From Prostheceraeus crozeri (Eukaryota > Platyhelminthes > Polycladida > Euryleptidae): 64,000 bases of DNA. Under the pieces are notes generated by a model. That model was given only the letters and a program-made list of their open reading frames with translations. It made no database searches and had not been told where the DNA came from. Shown here one piece after another: positions 45,901-51,836 of the stretch. The stretch covers positions 239,545 through 303,544 of the forward strand of contig CAJQUW010003449.1 of the NCBI GenBank assembly GCA_907163375.1, in the 5' to 3' direction. Each line of letters opens with the position of its first letter. Position 1 is the first letter of the stretch. The position numbers and the translations under genes were made by a program.

Positions 45901-47869
45901 TAAGCACGTACATGAAATTAATATCCTAATTAAGTTAACATGAGATCAATGTTTGATTAACTCTCATCAGCTTGTACGAAGATGTCAAATCTTAAGTAGT
46001 TTAGCCAAGTTAAGAAGTCTGGTTAAAGAAAATTAAGGATATCTGTGTAAACAAAGTAAATCGAAACGCAACGAAATAATTGCAGCATAACTTTCCTCGA
46101 GAACTCGTGATTTGGTATAAAACATCCCAGAAAATCCAAATACATCGATGAGAATTATGAAGGCACATTTCGGTGAATTTTGAATTTTTTAGTCTCTATG
46201 TCTGACGATGCTTATGACGAAAGCCTGCTGAGATTGACGCTGAAGCTCAAGTTATGAAAAAGTATCAACTCTGAGTTTTCTGATGTGCTACGGTATCTTA
46301 ATGCTGGAATCAGCCGCTTTTGCCAGCAGATGCTGTCCATGAAAAACACCCACCTTTCATTGCGGGAAGTGGGAAGTCGATCTCAAAAATGTGCGAACAT
46401 CCAACTTTTGAGACTCAGATACCGATTACTTCCATCTTAATAAGGCTCACCGTGTCGCTGTAAAAGTCGAAATTACAGGCGTTTTTTACGATACGCAAGG
46501 ATGCGTTGGCTCTATTCTACACTGCAGACCGCACGGACAATCCATTAATTGAAGGAGATCAAAATGTTTCGAAGTCGCATTTAGTGCAAAGTTCCAAATA
46601 AAGCAGCCGCTTCTGTTCGGTGTTGAAATGAAGGATTAGTGAGAAAAGCAAAAAAAAATAAAGACAGCTGCCTTCATGAAACTGAAATGGTATAGACCTA
46701 TCGATTTGAAAAAAAATTTGTATTGCTCTGATCAAAAAATTAAGCACATACAAGCTTCTTGCTTCTAGATTTCAAGAAACGCAATGCCAATTTTTGAAGA
46801 CTATGTAGTCAATTCTATCGACTGCTCGGGTTTTAGGATAGACTTTGTTGACACCCTAACCCTGCAAAAAAACTGCGTCGTGAAAAAGCTGAGAAGCAGT
46901 TCATGCTGTCATATTTCAATGGGAAACCCCTGTCGACTTCTTCATCAAAGACTTCATACATATAAATTATAAAAATATAAATTTAACATAAATACAAATA
47001 GAGAAAAAAGACATTTATTGGGGGCCCCGGCCCCGCCAACTTCCGTGGAACCGCCGAAAATTCCAATCCCCTGATTTTATAAAAAAAATATAGACCTACT
47101 ATTACAAAATAATTTATGTGCTGCAAAGTTTCCATGGGACATGCGCTTGTTGAAGTTGAACCAGGATTTTACCACGAAAAACATCTGATAACGCCTGGAT
47201 TCTTGCACAGTTTTTCCTGAAATCGTATGCATATCTCTTGCGAACATAATTCCACAATGGAAGTGCTGCCAAAGTGGAGCATTCAACCTTAGATTATTGC
47301 ATTCTTGGCGATTCCTACAAAATAATGAAGACAAAAGTGCAAAATGAAGACAAAAATGAGGACTAGGCCTACTAATGAAGAGAAAAGTGCACTTCATTAA
47401 TGATGGGTTATTACTAATGATCAATCAGTGACTTTGATAATGCTTGAAATTGCATCGGCTTCCATCTAATATAAAAAGAAATTCTAGTGGTTTCCCAGGA
47501 AAAAAAGAAATTCCATGAGTTGAGTGCTCTGCAAAAATAATTGAACGATTCTGGGAGCTTTTAAGAGGGATGACAACCCTCCCAAGTCATATCGAAGTAA
47601 GATTGCTGACTTCAGTATGACAAATGCAATGTACAACAAAATTACTTGCATGAATGACACTAAGAAATCAACTGTGCTTCCCAGGATAGCAACACGGGTT
47701 GCACGCCTTCCGGAACAGGTGTGTGATGAGATATGAAATAGCAAGCACTGTAACTCGAGACAATGTCGCATGGAAAATCAGTAGACAATATTTCACAAAA
47801 TTCTCTAGTGATTGGACAAGTCATTTCTACAGATTATTAGAAATCCATACCTGTTTTTAATACCGGCAT
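790..47869 (-). CDS. dlg1: Discs-large (Dlg/SAP97-type) MAGUK scaffold, whole coding span, 3' end outside window
   Basis: Seen: minus-strand exons whose phases join to give MPV N-terminus, L27, Pro-rich linker, PDZ1, PDZ2, PDZ3, SH3, HOOK and the first ~50 residues of GK; about 790 residues are encoded here. Family knowledge: Dlg proteins (900-960 residues in animals) are membrane-associated scaffolds of septate/basolateral junctions and synapses. L27 mediates assembly with other L27 proteins, the PDZ domains bind C-terminal peptides, and the SH3-GK unit binds phosphopeptides without kinase activity. Exons used: 47851-47869, 42306-42619, 40219-40659, 35452-35712, 33540-33684, 26082-26147, (20749-20825), 14495-14647/14654, 12393-12495, 6103-6747, 790-939. 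Coding exons show no frameshift or stop. The GK C-terminus (about 150 residues) is missing because the window ends. Only the PDZ2-PDZ3 linker splicing is uncertain. Introns are 1.6-7 kb and repeat-filled. Confidence 0.95.
3976..4090. repeat. Imperfect 51-bp inverted repeat (old hairpin)
   Basis: Arms 3976-4026 and 4040-4090 share GGAGGGAAA, TTTGACGGAT and TTGATCAC blocks in inverted orientation around a 13-nt loop. Mismatches are scattered, as in an aged foldback. Confidence 0.7.
4358..5706. mobile_element. Non-autonomous DNA transposon with 14-bp TIRs
   Basis: Perfect terminal inverted repeats CAGGGTGGCCGCAT (4358-4371) and its complement (5693-5706). Flanked by TCAAAG on both sides (4352-4357 and 5707-5712), a probable target duplication. 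AATTTCGTGTAT-like repeats cluster inside the right end. No transposase recognised; the 123-codon frame at 4923-5294 has no family resemblance I can see. Confidence 0.7.
6103..6747 (-). CDS. dlg1: dlg exon: SH3 domain, HOOK and I3-like insert
   Basis: Acceptor TTTACATTCCAG, 645 nt, donor GAAA|GTGAGT; phase 1 in, phase 1 out. In order: [17 protein letters not shown] helix; SH3 [62 protein letters not shown]; Gly/Ser-rich stretch (GGGGAGGG); then [20 protein letters not shown], which parallels the alternatively spliced I3 insert of vertebrate Dlg1 (KKNLFSRKFPFYKNK) that binds protein 4.1 (family knowledge). Here the insert is not a separate exon but fused with SH3. The tail is Ser/Asn-rich before joining GK. 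Confidence 0.96.
9633..9800 (+). repeat. tRNA-derived SINE-like unit
   Basis: A pol III A-box-like segment (GGTAGAGTGGATAAGTGC, about 9644-9662) and a B-box-like segment (GTGGTCGAGTACC, 9692-9704) are spaced as in tRNA genes, but the sequence does not fold as a working tRNA. It is followed by a tail containing CTGACTGGCACTGCAC, which recurs in the array at 19.5-19.8 kb. Confidence 0.5.
10500..10685 (-). repeat. tRNA-derived SINE-like unit
   Basis: On the minus strand: ATGGCACAGTGGTTAAGTG (A box) and AGGTCGAGCTCC (B box), then a body ending CAGCTCCGTCCAAGCCCTCA. Same arrangement as the unit at 9633-9800. The tail motif CTCCGTCCAA is the one tandemly repeated at 19.5-19.8 kb. Confidence 0.6.
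10735..11400 (-). mobile_element. Non-LTR retrotransposon relic: C-terminal part of reverse transcriptase ORF
   Basis: Minus-strand frames give [34 protein letters not shown], then [39 protein letters not shown] and [10 protein letters not shown]. This is the typical RT tail (GRVYKACVRS... RLRWLGHV.R... GRRxRGRPKKRW) of LINEs. Stops and frame changes show it is dead. The SINE-like unit follows it in the same direction, about 50 bp on. Confidence 0.8.
12393..12495 (-). CDS. dlg1: dlg exon: second half of PDZ3
   Basis: Acceptor GTGTTCTTCAG, 103 nt, donor GAAG|GTGAGT; phase 0 to 1. It encodes [20 protein letters not shown] then [14 protein letters not shown]. The alpha-B helix begins THEEAA. 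The split codon G|AA joins to the SH3 exon to give [11 protein letters not shown], matching the conserved PEEYSRFEAKI junction of Dlg proteins. This segment is shorter than 60 codons but unmistakable. Confidence 0.96.
12496..14494 (-). other. dlg intron inside PDZ3
   Basis: 2.0 kb intron; its 5' part (13847-14445) is a hAT-type short element. The remainder shows no recognised feature. Confidence 0.85.
13847..14445. mobile_element. hAT-type non-autonomous element (599 bp)
   Basis: Terminal repeats CAGGGTTGGAACCG (13847-13860) and CGGTTCCAACCCTG (14432-14445) are perfect complements. Flanking 8-mers GTGTGTTC and GCATGTTC match at 6 of 8 positions, consistent with a hAT 8-bp target duplication. 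No transposase inside. It sits just 49 bp from the PDZ3 donor. Confidence 0.75.
14495..14654 (-). CDS. dlg1: dlg exon: first half of PDZ3
   Basis: Donor GCG|GTAAGT. It encodes [20 protein letters not shown], then [20 protein letters not shown] and [11 protein letters not shown], a textbook Dlg PDZ3 start (the family has [20 protein letters not shown]). Two acceptors are possible: CACAG at 14655 (phase 2 entry) or ATCAG at 14648 (phase 0 entry, 153 nt); the second agrees with the candidate exon at 20749-20825. A hAT-type element ends only about 50 bp downstream of the donor side (14445). Confidence 0.95.
17750..17868 (-). CDS. Orphan exon-like segment, function unknown
   Basis: On the minus strand, ATG (17868) opens [20 protein letters not shown], then [20 protein letters not shown], ending at a possible donor AAAG|GTGAAT. 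Amino-acid make-up and raised GC look coding, but it is too short for certainty and I do not recognise the protein. An in-frame TGA lies 18 nt upstream, so ATG would be the start unless a weak acceptor there is used. Could be an alternative dlg exon (it would leave in phase 1) or a fragment of another gene. Confidence 0.3.
17895..18046. mobile_element. Palindromic insertion flanked by 12-bp direct repeats
   Basis: A 112-bp palindrome (arms 17895-17948 and 17953-18006, one mismatch in 54, 4-nt loop CCGA) plus a 40-nt tail. The direct repeat TGTTGAGTGATT flanks it (17883-17894 and 18046-18057), as a target-site duplication would. Confidence 0.7.
19480..19830. repeat. Tandem array of ~45-bp units related to SINE tails
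   Basis: Six or so degenerate units containing GACTGGGTCA and GATTTGGACGGAG repeat at about 40-48 bp spacing. Their complement (CTCCGTCCAA...) matches the tail of the SINE-like unit at 10500-10685. Confidence 0.65.
20749..20825 (-). CDS. dlg1: Candidate dlg linker exon before PDZ3 (77 nt)
   Basis: Strong acceptor TTATTCTTCCACAG and donor CAG|GTAATA frame a 77-nt segment that is open only in phase 1, the phase the preceding exon delivers. It reads [18 protein letters not shown], then LQSISVQ, and leaves in phase 0. Joined to the PDZ3 exon at its second possible acceptor (14647), the frame runs directly into PRKIVLRKG. No homology recognised; linkers between PDZ2 and PDZ3 are poorly conserved. 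It may be a chance splice-site pair. Confidence 0.4.
21500..21560 (-). ncRNA. Solo Penelope-type terminus with hammerhead-like core
   Basis: Minus strand: CTGACGA (21546-21552), a short hairpin-capable stretch, then GAAA (about 21525-21528), the conserved core spacing of hammerhead ribozymes, which occur in the terminal repeats of many PLEs (family knowledge). Folding was judged by eye only. Confidence 0.4.
26009..26026. repeat. GAT microsatellite
   Basis: Six GAT triplets just downstream of the alternative dlg stop codon (3' of it on the minus strand). Confidence 0.8.
26032..26147 (-). CDS. dlg1: Alternative 3'-terminal version of the dlg linker exon (short isoform, Lys-rich tail)
   Basis: If the donor at 26081 is skipped, the frame set by the PDZ2 exon continues through [16 protein letters not shown] to TAA at 26032-26034. 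AATAAA overlaps the stop (26031-26036 on the complement), a possible poly(A) signal. The product would be about 430 residues holding L27-PDZ1-PDZ2 and a basic tail, without PDZ3, SH3 or GK. Seen: frame, stop, AATAAA. Inferred: that such a transcript exists. The 38 codons stay open and end in a clearly compositional Lys/Phe/Gly tail, which is unlike random intron here. Confidence 0.5.
26082..26147 (-). CDS. dlg1: dlg linker exon after PDZ2 (66 nt, spliced form)
   Basis: Acceptor CCATTTTCAG; phase 1 in and phase 1 out if the internal donor GGAG|GTGAGA is used. It encodes [20 protein letters not shown]. This resembles the vertebrate Dlg1 linker after PDZ2, which contains a SMYMNDGYAPP-like stretch (family knowledge, recalled). 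The open phase, the acceptor and the resemblance support a real exon. The same sequence can also be read through to a stop; see the longer feature ending at 26032. Confidence 0.7.
26990..27134. repeat. Near-perfect 71-bp palindrome (PLE-terminus-like)
   Basis: Arms 26990-27060 and 27064-27134 with two mismatches and a 3-nt loop. Each arm holds TGAATAGCGATCGAAAGCTC and then GGAATAAAC, a layout like PLE terminal repeats (degenerate CTGAATA...GAAA core). Confidence 0.8.
27813..28190 (+). mobile_element. Non-LTR retrotransposon relic (CR1/Jockey-like RT 3' end)
   Basis: Plus frames: [20 protein letters not shown] then [19 protein letters not shown], later PQLEYA.QVW, and finally [20 protein letters not shown] before a stop. 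These are the end of LINE reverse transcriptases (DLGV..DLKFS.HI... ANR.. ; WN.LP..IV...V..FK..L). Internal deletion and frame changes show it is inactive. Confidence 0.85.
28295..28365 (-). repeat. Solo Penelope-type terminus
   Basis: Minus strand: TTCGAAGAAGGGTATTGACC then CGAAAAGTCG. GAAGAAGGG...CCCGAAA is the usual shape of PLE terminal repeats, with GGGT/ACCC pairing between the core halves. It lies about 100 bp downstream of the LINE relic, in opposite orientation. Confidence 0.6.
30495..32430. mobile_element. Long-TIR element (212-bp arms with internal 21-bp repeats)
   Basis: Arms 30495-30706 and 32219-32430 are inverted copies of equal length. Outer ends read TACACCTTTTC / GAAAAGGTGTA, allowing a TA target duplication. 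Within each arm, CAATTTCGGACAAGAGATATT-like 21-mers repeat about four times. Inside, a second inverted pair (about 31088-31115 and 31846-31875, TCTTCTTGCGGATTTT core) is present, as is a 137-codon frame (31291-31704) with a Lys-rich end that I do not recognise. Confidence 0.7.
32787..32925. mobile_element. hAT-type MITE, 139 bp, perfect 8-bp TSD
   Basis: Target duplication ATCAACAG at 32779-32786 and 32926-32933. Termini TAGGGTTGCACCGGATA and (complement) TAGAGTTGCATCAGATA. Internal TACCGGATA repeats in both directions. No coding capacity. Confidence 0.9.
33540..33684 (-). CDS. dlg1: dlg exon: second half of PDZ2
   Basis: Acceptor GTCTGTTTCAG, 145 nt, donor GAAG|GTAAGG; enters in phase 0 and leaves in phase 1. 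It encodes [40 protein letters not shown] and MPHQLEME. The alpha-B helix starts THEDAV (class I His). The last codon is split G|, so any following exon must start with two bases; the exon at 26147 does. Confidence 0.95.
33685..35451 (-). other. dlg intron inside PDZ2
   Basis: 1.8 kb. A 10-bp-stem hairpin (33797-33826, AACCTGGTGA/TCACCAGGTT) is the only structure seen. Confidence 0.85.
35452..35712 (-). CDS. dlg1: dlg exon: end of PDZ1, linker, first half of PDZ2
   Basis: Acceptor TCTGAATTGCAG, 261 nt (87 codons, phase 0 to 0), donor GAG|GTAAGC. It starts [11 protein letters not shown] (last strand of PDZ1 and a basic patch), then a Gly/Met/Pro linker, then PDZ2: [20 protein letters not shown] with a standard GLGF loop, [20 protein letters not shown] and DGRME. 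Splitting PDZ2 between the betaC-alphaA region and the next strand fits the exon that begins VGDRLVAV. Confidence 0.96.
36010..36165. repeat. Palindrome of PLE termini with hammerhead-like cores
   Basis: Arms 36010-36086 and 36088-36165, few mismatches, one-nt loop. The right arm carries CTGATGA (36096-36102), a stem GGCCT...AGGCC and GAAA (36120-36123), the full hammerhead core order. The left arm carries the mirror copy with a weaker stem. It lies 180 bp from a PLE fragment. Confidence 0.75.
36096..36123 (+). ncRNA. Hammerhead-ribozyme-like core
   Basis: CTGATGA + TGGCCTAAGAGGAGGCC + GAAA. Stem II pairs GGCCT with AGGCC. Stems I and III could form only through the surrounding palindrome. 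Activity is inferred, not shown. Confidence 0.45.
36489..36830 (+). pseudogene. PLE GIY-YIG endonuclease C-terminal fragment
   Basis: 113 codons. Residues [20 protein letters not shown] then [14 protein letters not shown] match the GIY-YIG module of Penelope reverse transcriptases (VYKI.C..C...YIG.T.R.L..R..EH). HLFECNACS and [19 protein letters not shown] are the conserved downstream part. The first Gly-Ile-Tyr is VIYEF and the second is CIGET, so one tyrosine is replaced by Cys. The fragment lacks the RT and is not expected to be mobile. Confidence 0.85.
36989..37017 (+). ncRNA. Hammerhead-like core in PLE right terminus
   Basis: CTGATGA (36989-36995), a 6-bp stem GTAGGA/TCCTAC with TGT loop, then GAAA (37014-37017). 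It lies at the start of the right inverted repeat; the left copy has lost the first half. Confidence 0.5.
37151..37373. mobile_element. Mariner-type MITE, 223 bp, TA target sites
   Basis: About 40-bp terminal inverted repeats beginning TGGGTGAAAGTCACC, flanked by TA on both sides (37149-37150, 37374-37375). Arms continue with AACGGAAGGGACA. No coding capacity. Confidence 0.85.
37548..37754 (-). other. Unassigned coding-like frame
   Basis: 68 codons reading [50 protein letters not shown] and [14 protein letters not shown]. Composition looks like a real protein fragment, but I cannot name it and no splice sites fit dlg. Possibly a relic of a mobile element. Confidence 0.25.
38757..38798. repeat. 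16-bp-stem hairpin
   Basis: CAGAAAATATAGCTCC and GGAGCCATATTTTCTG form a stem with one mismatch around a 10-nt loop. Confidence 0.7.
40219..40659 (-). CDS. dlg1: dlg exon: Pro-rich linker and PDZ1
   Basis: Acceptor GATCTTCCAG, 441 nt (147 codons, phase 0 to 0), donor CTG|GTAAGT. The first ~60 residues are a linker with a run of five prolines ([10 protein letters not shown]). PDZ1 follows: EEVILLNRG, carboxylate-binding loop GYGF (the usual GLGF with Tyr), [34 protein letters not shown], and alpha-B helix [18 protein letters not shown]. The first helix residue is His, as in class I PDZ domains that prefer S/T-x-hydrophobic C-termini (family knowledge). The domain finishes in the next exon with VVRRRR. 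Confidence 0.96.
40660..42305 (-). other. dlg intron between L27 and PDZ1
   Basis: 1.6 kb intron; nothing recognised inside. Confidence 0.85.
42306..42619 (-). CDS. dlg1: dlg exon: L27 domain
   Basis: Acceptor TTGCATTTCAG, 314 nt, donor AAG|GTAAAA; enters in phase 1 and leaves in phase 0. It encodes [16 protein letters not shown], then [18 protein letters not shown] and [10 protein letters not shown], a canonical Dlg L27 domain (roughly residues 7-60 of the protein), where the DIQE(F/Y)YE motif is diagnostic. About 45 acidic/polar linker residues follow (a [13 protein letters not shown] segment). L27 domains tetramerise with partners such as LIN2/CASK or LIN7. The upstream partner exon is the MPVLKT exon; the downstream one begins with a Pro-rich linker. 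Confidence 0.95.
43457..43526. repeat. 34-bp-arm palindrome
   Basis: Arms 43457-43490 and 43493-43526 with two mismatches and a 2-nt loop (core CTATGTAGCC/GGCTACATAG). Confidence 0.8.
44325..44500. repeat. Nested hairpin cluster (MITE-like)
   Basis: Outer ACCTGCAGTATAT / ATATACTGCGAGGT, inner TTGGTCTTGGTCAC / GTGACCAAGACCA (44372-44413), and an adjoining hairpin TACGTGGT/ACCACGTCA (44475-44500). Confidence 0.6.
47851..47869 (-). CDS. dlg1: dlg first coding exon (MPVLKT, 19 nt)
   Basis: ATG followed by codons for PVLKT plus one G, then donor GTATGG. L27-containing Dlg proteins characteristically begin MPV-x-K-x followed by a codon split G|AT (Asp), and that is what results here: the next exon (42619) starts AT GCT GAT. 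The start choice rests on this conserved MPV motif, the phase match and the donor. An AG lies just upstream (TTATAG|CT), so a 5' UTR intron is possible. A second minus-strand ATG with a look-alike MPVTNQ reading (about 43710) was rejected because no donor in phase 1 follows it. Confidence 0.85.
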
Positions 47870-48110
47870 AGCTATAAATTAACAACACAGCTACCGTTTG
47901 AAAATAAAAACAATTTTAAATTATCTACGCTAGATAAATTGACACATACAAACAAACGTAAAGATACTATTTTTCAGAAAAGTCCACATGATCTGTCTAG
48001 TAATTCAGCATTTTCTACAGAAATTACTAATTTGAGTAGAACAATATAAATATTTAATAGCAGGAATAGCTTGTTTCGTCTGTGTTTCAAATTAGTTTCG
48101 ATTTGTCCAG
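47870..48110. promoter_or_regulatory. Divergent promoter region between dlg and claudin-like gene
   Basis: Only 241 bp separate the two oppositely directed start codons. TATAAATATTTA at 48045-48056 is a TATA-box-like element about 60 bp upstream of the plus-strand ATG. It is nearly self-complementary, so it could be read in either direction. No other motif could be assigned with confidence. Confidence 0.55.
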
Positions 48111-48311
48111 ATGGATGCCGAGGCGAAGCGGAACTTAAAGAAATTGGACATGCCCCTTTATGGGGCATTTACCTGCATCCTTGTATCTTTTGTTCTTAAT
48201 CTTCTTGCATTTGCAAGCCCGTATTGGCTTGAATCTTATCCAGACACAAATAGTGCATTCTTACGAATGGGGATATGGGAAGTTTGCTTCGATGGATATT
48301 TGCATCCTCAG
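48111..48311 (+). CDS. Claudin/PMP22-like four-pass membrane protein, exon 1
   Basis: 67 codons from ATG to donor CAG|GTTAGT, phase 0. It encodes a short cytoplasmic head (MDAEAKRNLKKLDMPLYGA), a first membrane helix (FTCILVSFVLNLLAFASPYW) and the start of the first extracellular loop with SPYWL and FLRMGIWEVCFDGY. The W...GLW-x-C-like motif (here GIWEVCF) is the claudin/PMP22 superfamily signature. Many invertebrate claudin-like proteins of this kind are septate-junction or epithelial membrane proteins (family knowledge). It could also be called an uncharacterised tetraspan. A TATA-like box lies 60 bp upstream. The gene is divergent to dlg. Confidence 0.8.
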
Positions 48312-48384
48312 GTTAGTTATGTGATGTCAATTATTATTATGTTGTAAACGGATTTGACATTTGTGAGGTTTGTGAAAATTTCAG

Positions 48385-48985
48385 ACATTTTTTCCTCTTC
48401 TGTGCACCCTACTTGCGGTGCGTACACACAAATGACATTCATGACTGTATTTCCTACTATAGTTCTTATCCTTATTGTTCAGTCTGACTCTTGATTTACT
48501 TGCATGATCCCATTCTTTACTTCTGAACTCAGGACGATCCCAACCCCGTTTCTCCTGTTGTCCATTCCCATGTAATACAATATGTACCCATTGGCCAACT
48601 CCTTTGCTTTCTGTCCTTTCCACCCCTTTTCCTGCATACAAATCACATTGATCTTCTTCCTGACTATAACATCCACCACCTCTTCCCATATTCAGTGTCG
48701 CAATCACCAGGTCCTTGTTCCCGACATTTGCCTTTATCTTCTGTTATCTCTGAGCTAACTTCTTCAGGCTTATCCGCTCCTGATAAGGTAGCCGTAACTC
48801 ACTTCTCGCAGCTATGCGGCGATGTTGATGCGCATTGCTTATAGGGCATGCCCTAGCCCTATCGGTGGTTGAATTTATCCGCATCTCTAGAAAAGTGTGG
48901 TTGGGTTTTTACGGCCGGATGCTCTTCCTGCCGCCAACCCTCCCCATTTATCCGGACTTAGAACCGGCTATTTTCTCGGTCAGAG
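48385..48985 (-). mobile_element. RTE-type non-LTR retrotransposon relic: 5' region and AP endonuclease
   Basis: Minus strand, 48479-48679: VIVRKKINVICMQEKGWKGQ then KAKELANGYILYYMGMDNRR and NGVGIVLSSEVKNGI. This is the endonuclease start of RTE-like LINEs (R.I.I.C.QETKW.G.KA.EL..GYKL.Y.G....RNGVGI.L). ATLNMG precedes it in another frame and NVICVYAPQVGC follows in the third frame, so frameshifts exist. The catalytic QET is QEK here. Upstream lies a GGGTTGGCGGCAGGAAGAGC segment like that seen in the 5' part of such elements. Confidence 0.85.
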
Positions 48986-50359
48986 CATGCACACGTACCC
49001 AAACTATCTCCTTTTTAGGGGATGATAGTGACACCAATAGCTCAGCTTCTAACCCGTGCAAATCAACTCCGACCTTGGGCTGGGTTGGTTCTAAGGACAA
49101 CATAGTAGTTCTGAGAAAATATTTCACAATTTAAATTTGCCAGAGGCTATTGCCATGACTGGTAATTTATTGTGATAGGAAGTATTTAGTTCGATATGAA
49201 GAAAGACAGCACAATTGGTGCAACAGATGAATCATGAAGTAAACCCACTCCCATCTGACGGGAATTCCATTCTTGTTTCAGTCTGCAGTGACCATTTTCC
49301 ACCTAGGTCGGTGTAATCATTGTAGTTCCTTATAAGTTGTAACTTTCCTCACGAAGGTAGACACTAAAGGATCGAGTGGAAAATCATCTTATTATACAAC
49401 CAGTAGTCAATGATATATTCGATCAAATCGCCTTTCCTTACTAAATTGATTGTGACAAGCATCAATATAATTTTTGCATATTCATTTTTGTGATGCATTG
49501 CACGATGTTCATCCTGACACAAGATAATTTTTCAATATCCGAGCTGACTATTGTCGATGTGACTGATGAATTAATGGTTATATTGATTGATTCCACATTA
49601 CTCTTTCTAAGATACAGTTGGGCATAAGTAATGAAGAAATTGTACGGATATTTGTCATTGATGTTATCCCAGATTGCGGCACCGGAACAGCGTCTCCAAT
49701 TTTTCATTTTGTTGGTAAAAATGAAATATTGTTTGACTCAACCGTGGCATCACTTGCACTTTAGTGTACTGGTTTGAGATTTTGTCATTATCCTTTTATC
49801 ATGCACAGTTACTCGAAGCGGATTCTGCCTGACCGCAAAAAATAGCTTGTATTCTGTAGACAGTCGTTCCAAGTTTGCAACATGCAACATGATTTACTTT
49901 CATTCTTCACGTATCCTTAATAAAGGGATTGGCTTACGTCCTTCAATTATTGGTTCTATCTAACCTGGAGTTATTCGATGTCCCTCGGCCTGATTTGATT
50001 CGACTTTTCCTTTCTAAGATCACTCAAGCTGCTGCTCAATATTTTATGTTCAGATTCCGGGAGAGTGTAGCCGGTAGTTTTATATTCTTGTTGACACCCA
50101 GGCACAAAAATAGCATTTCAAAATTTTGATGCCGTTTTTAAGGTACTGATGGAGGAGTATGGCATTCATGGTTCTATGCTTCTAAAAAATACATGTAGGC
50201 CTATATATTCAGTCAAAGACAATATTGACGATTTATAATATTTGATGAACAATTAAGTTGTTTATGTTTCGAGTGCCTCAGGCTATGATCCTCATTGTTT
50301 CATTATATGGAGGACAAATTACTTGAGCTTGAATTTTTTTAAATTTTTGCATAAATTGA

Positions 50360-50720
50360 AATCCAATTGCGCCCATCGTGAAAAATTCTCGGAGGGGCTC
50401 CGGCCCCCAAGGCCTCCCGCTTGGTTGCGCCACTGCATGTAATTGACCAATATTTAGCCGAACCACGAGCGTTGGACCCTCAGTCTGGTGATGGGCCGAG
50501 CGCGCTGACCAGGACCACTATTTTAGCAGAGCAGTCCAGTGTTGCCACCCCAGGAACTTCCACTAGAAGCGAAAGTGGATTTTCAACAGCGGGATTCATC
50601 AAGTCAATAAACGGTGTATTCATAGTCCAGAGCATCTTGATAAACAGCCTTTTATTGGATCTACAACAGGTCAACAGGTCTGCAACCTTTCGACAGCAAT
50701 CACATAAGTTTTAATCTCAA
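50360..50720 (+). mobile_element. hAT transposase C-terminal relic with a hAT-like terminus
   Basis: Plus frame from 50421: IDQYLAEPRALDP, SSVATPGTSTRSESGFSTAG then FIKS. This is the hAT dimerisation region (YL.EP... ; VPATS.PSER.FSTAG). An oppositely pointing end, CAGTGGCGCAACCAAGCGGG on the minus strand (ending 50435), is the classic CAGTGGCG hAT tip. The relic is interrupted and lacks the catalytic part. Confidence 0.75.
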
Positions 50721-51163
50721 ATTGCTTTGCGATTTTTTACGTTGATGTAGTCTTCTCCAGTGAACTATTGCTTTGTGTATATTAACTAATATATTTTAAG
50801 TAAAGTACTCGCAAGATAAATTTCATGTTAGACGCAGGTGGTTTGAATTTCGTGTCGTGTTGATGTAGTGCAGTCGTGTTGAGTGCAAATTTCCGACGAC
50901 TGCAGACCTCAGAGGTATCACAACTAAATAGAGACGTAGATAGTTGATGAACTTAATAATCGCCATGTACCTATGTTTGTCTCTAATAGGCCAGCTCGGA
51001 CTCATTTAATGATGTTTGAAATGGAGTAATGATGTTTCACTGTGGCAGTCTCTACTTCTAGGAAAAGTAAGCCTTGTTATTCCGGATATGAGTGGGAGTG
51101 CAATTCAACATTCTCCGATAACCAAACATGCTGTGAAATTGTAAATGCATTTTGAATGTTAAG

Positions 51164-51836
51164 TAGAGGTGTACAGAACCTCGATTTTTAAGGTTCGGCC
51201 GAACCGGCCGAGCTTACTGATATTTTCTTGAGTATTTCGAAATACTACATGAGCCATCTTCTCTTGAAATTCCATTGGCAAATATACTTATCATCTTACG
51301 AATTGCTAAGTCCTAAATACATTCTCATGCTTTAAACTTTTGCACGATTGGATTACAAGATTCAGCTGCTCAAAACCGATGACGAAGTGGCGATAGCATA
51401 ATACTAATGATGGAGTGTTGTTTTTGTTTTTACATCAGAACACACGATGAACTGTGACCGTTATTCGTTATCTTAATTCAATTTGTGTTTCTAGCACATT
51501 AATGCAGTTTCAACGTTCCTTTTCTTGTCTCTATGCTTCATTCTATCGCAGCCCAACGCTAAAAATGTTTGTAAATGATTGAGTGGAAAACTACAAACTG
51601 AAATTCCAAACAAAATTCCGAACCTATTACACTCCGAGACTCAAAAAAATAACTTAAGCCTGTAAGTGATGGAATGTAATAAATCGAGATTGTGAATTCT
51701 TGGATAGAATAAACCCCGAACAAAAATATTCAGGACAGAAAAATTTCACCGAGGTTCGGCCGAACTACCGACGTATCACGAAAACCGGAGTTCTACCGAA
51801 CATGTTCAGCCGAACCGAACGTTCGGTGCACCCCTA
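51164..51836. mobile_element. hAT-type element, 673 bp, perfect 8-bp TSD
   Basis: Target duplication ATGTTAAG at 51156-51163 and 51837-51844. Termini TAGAGGTGTACAGAACC and (complement) TAGGGGTGCACCGAACG, then palindromic GGTTCGGCCGAAC repeats in both ends. No transposase frame. Confidence 0.9.

Larger units (their letters stand above)
42620..47850 (-). other. First dlg coding intron
   Basis: 5.2 kb. It contains palindrome 43457-43526, a GC-richer stretch 43600-43860 open on both strands, and a hairpin cluster 44325-44500. No coding exon could be supported. Confidence 0.8.

Noticed and set aside
49929-50129. 66-codon plus frame considered as a further exon of the claudin-like gene
   Set aside because: No membrane-loop motifs of the family and no fitting splice sites.
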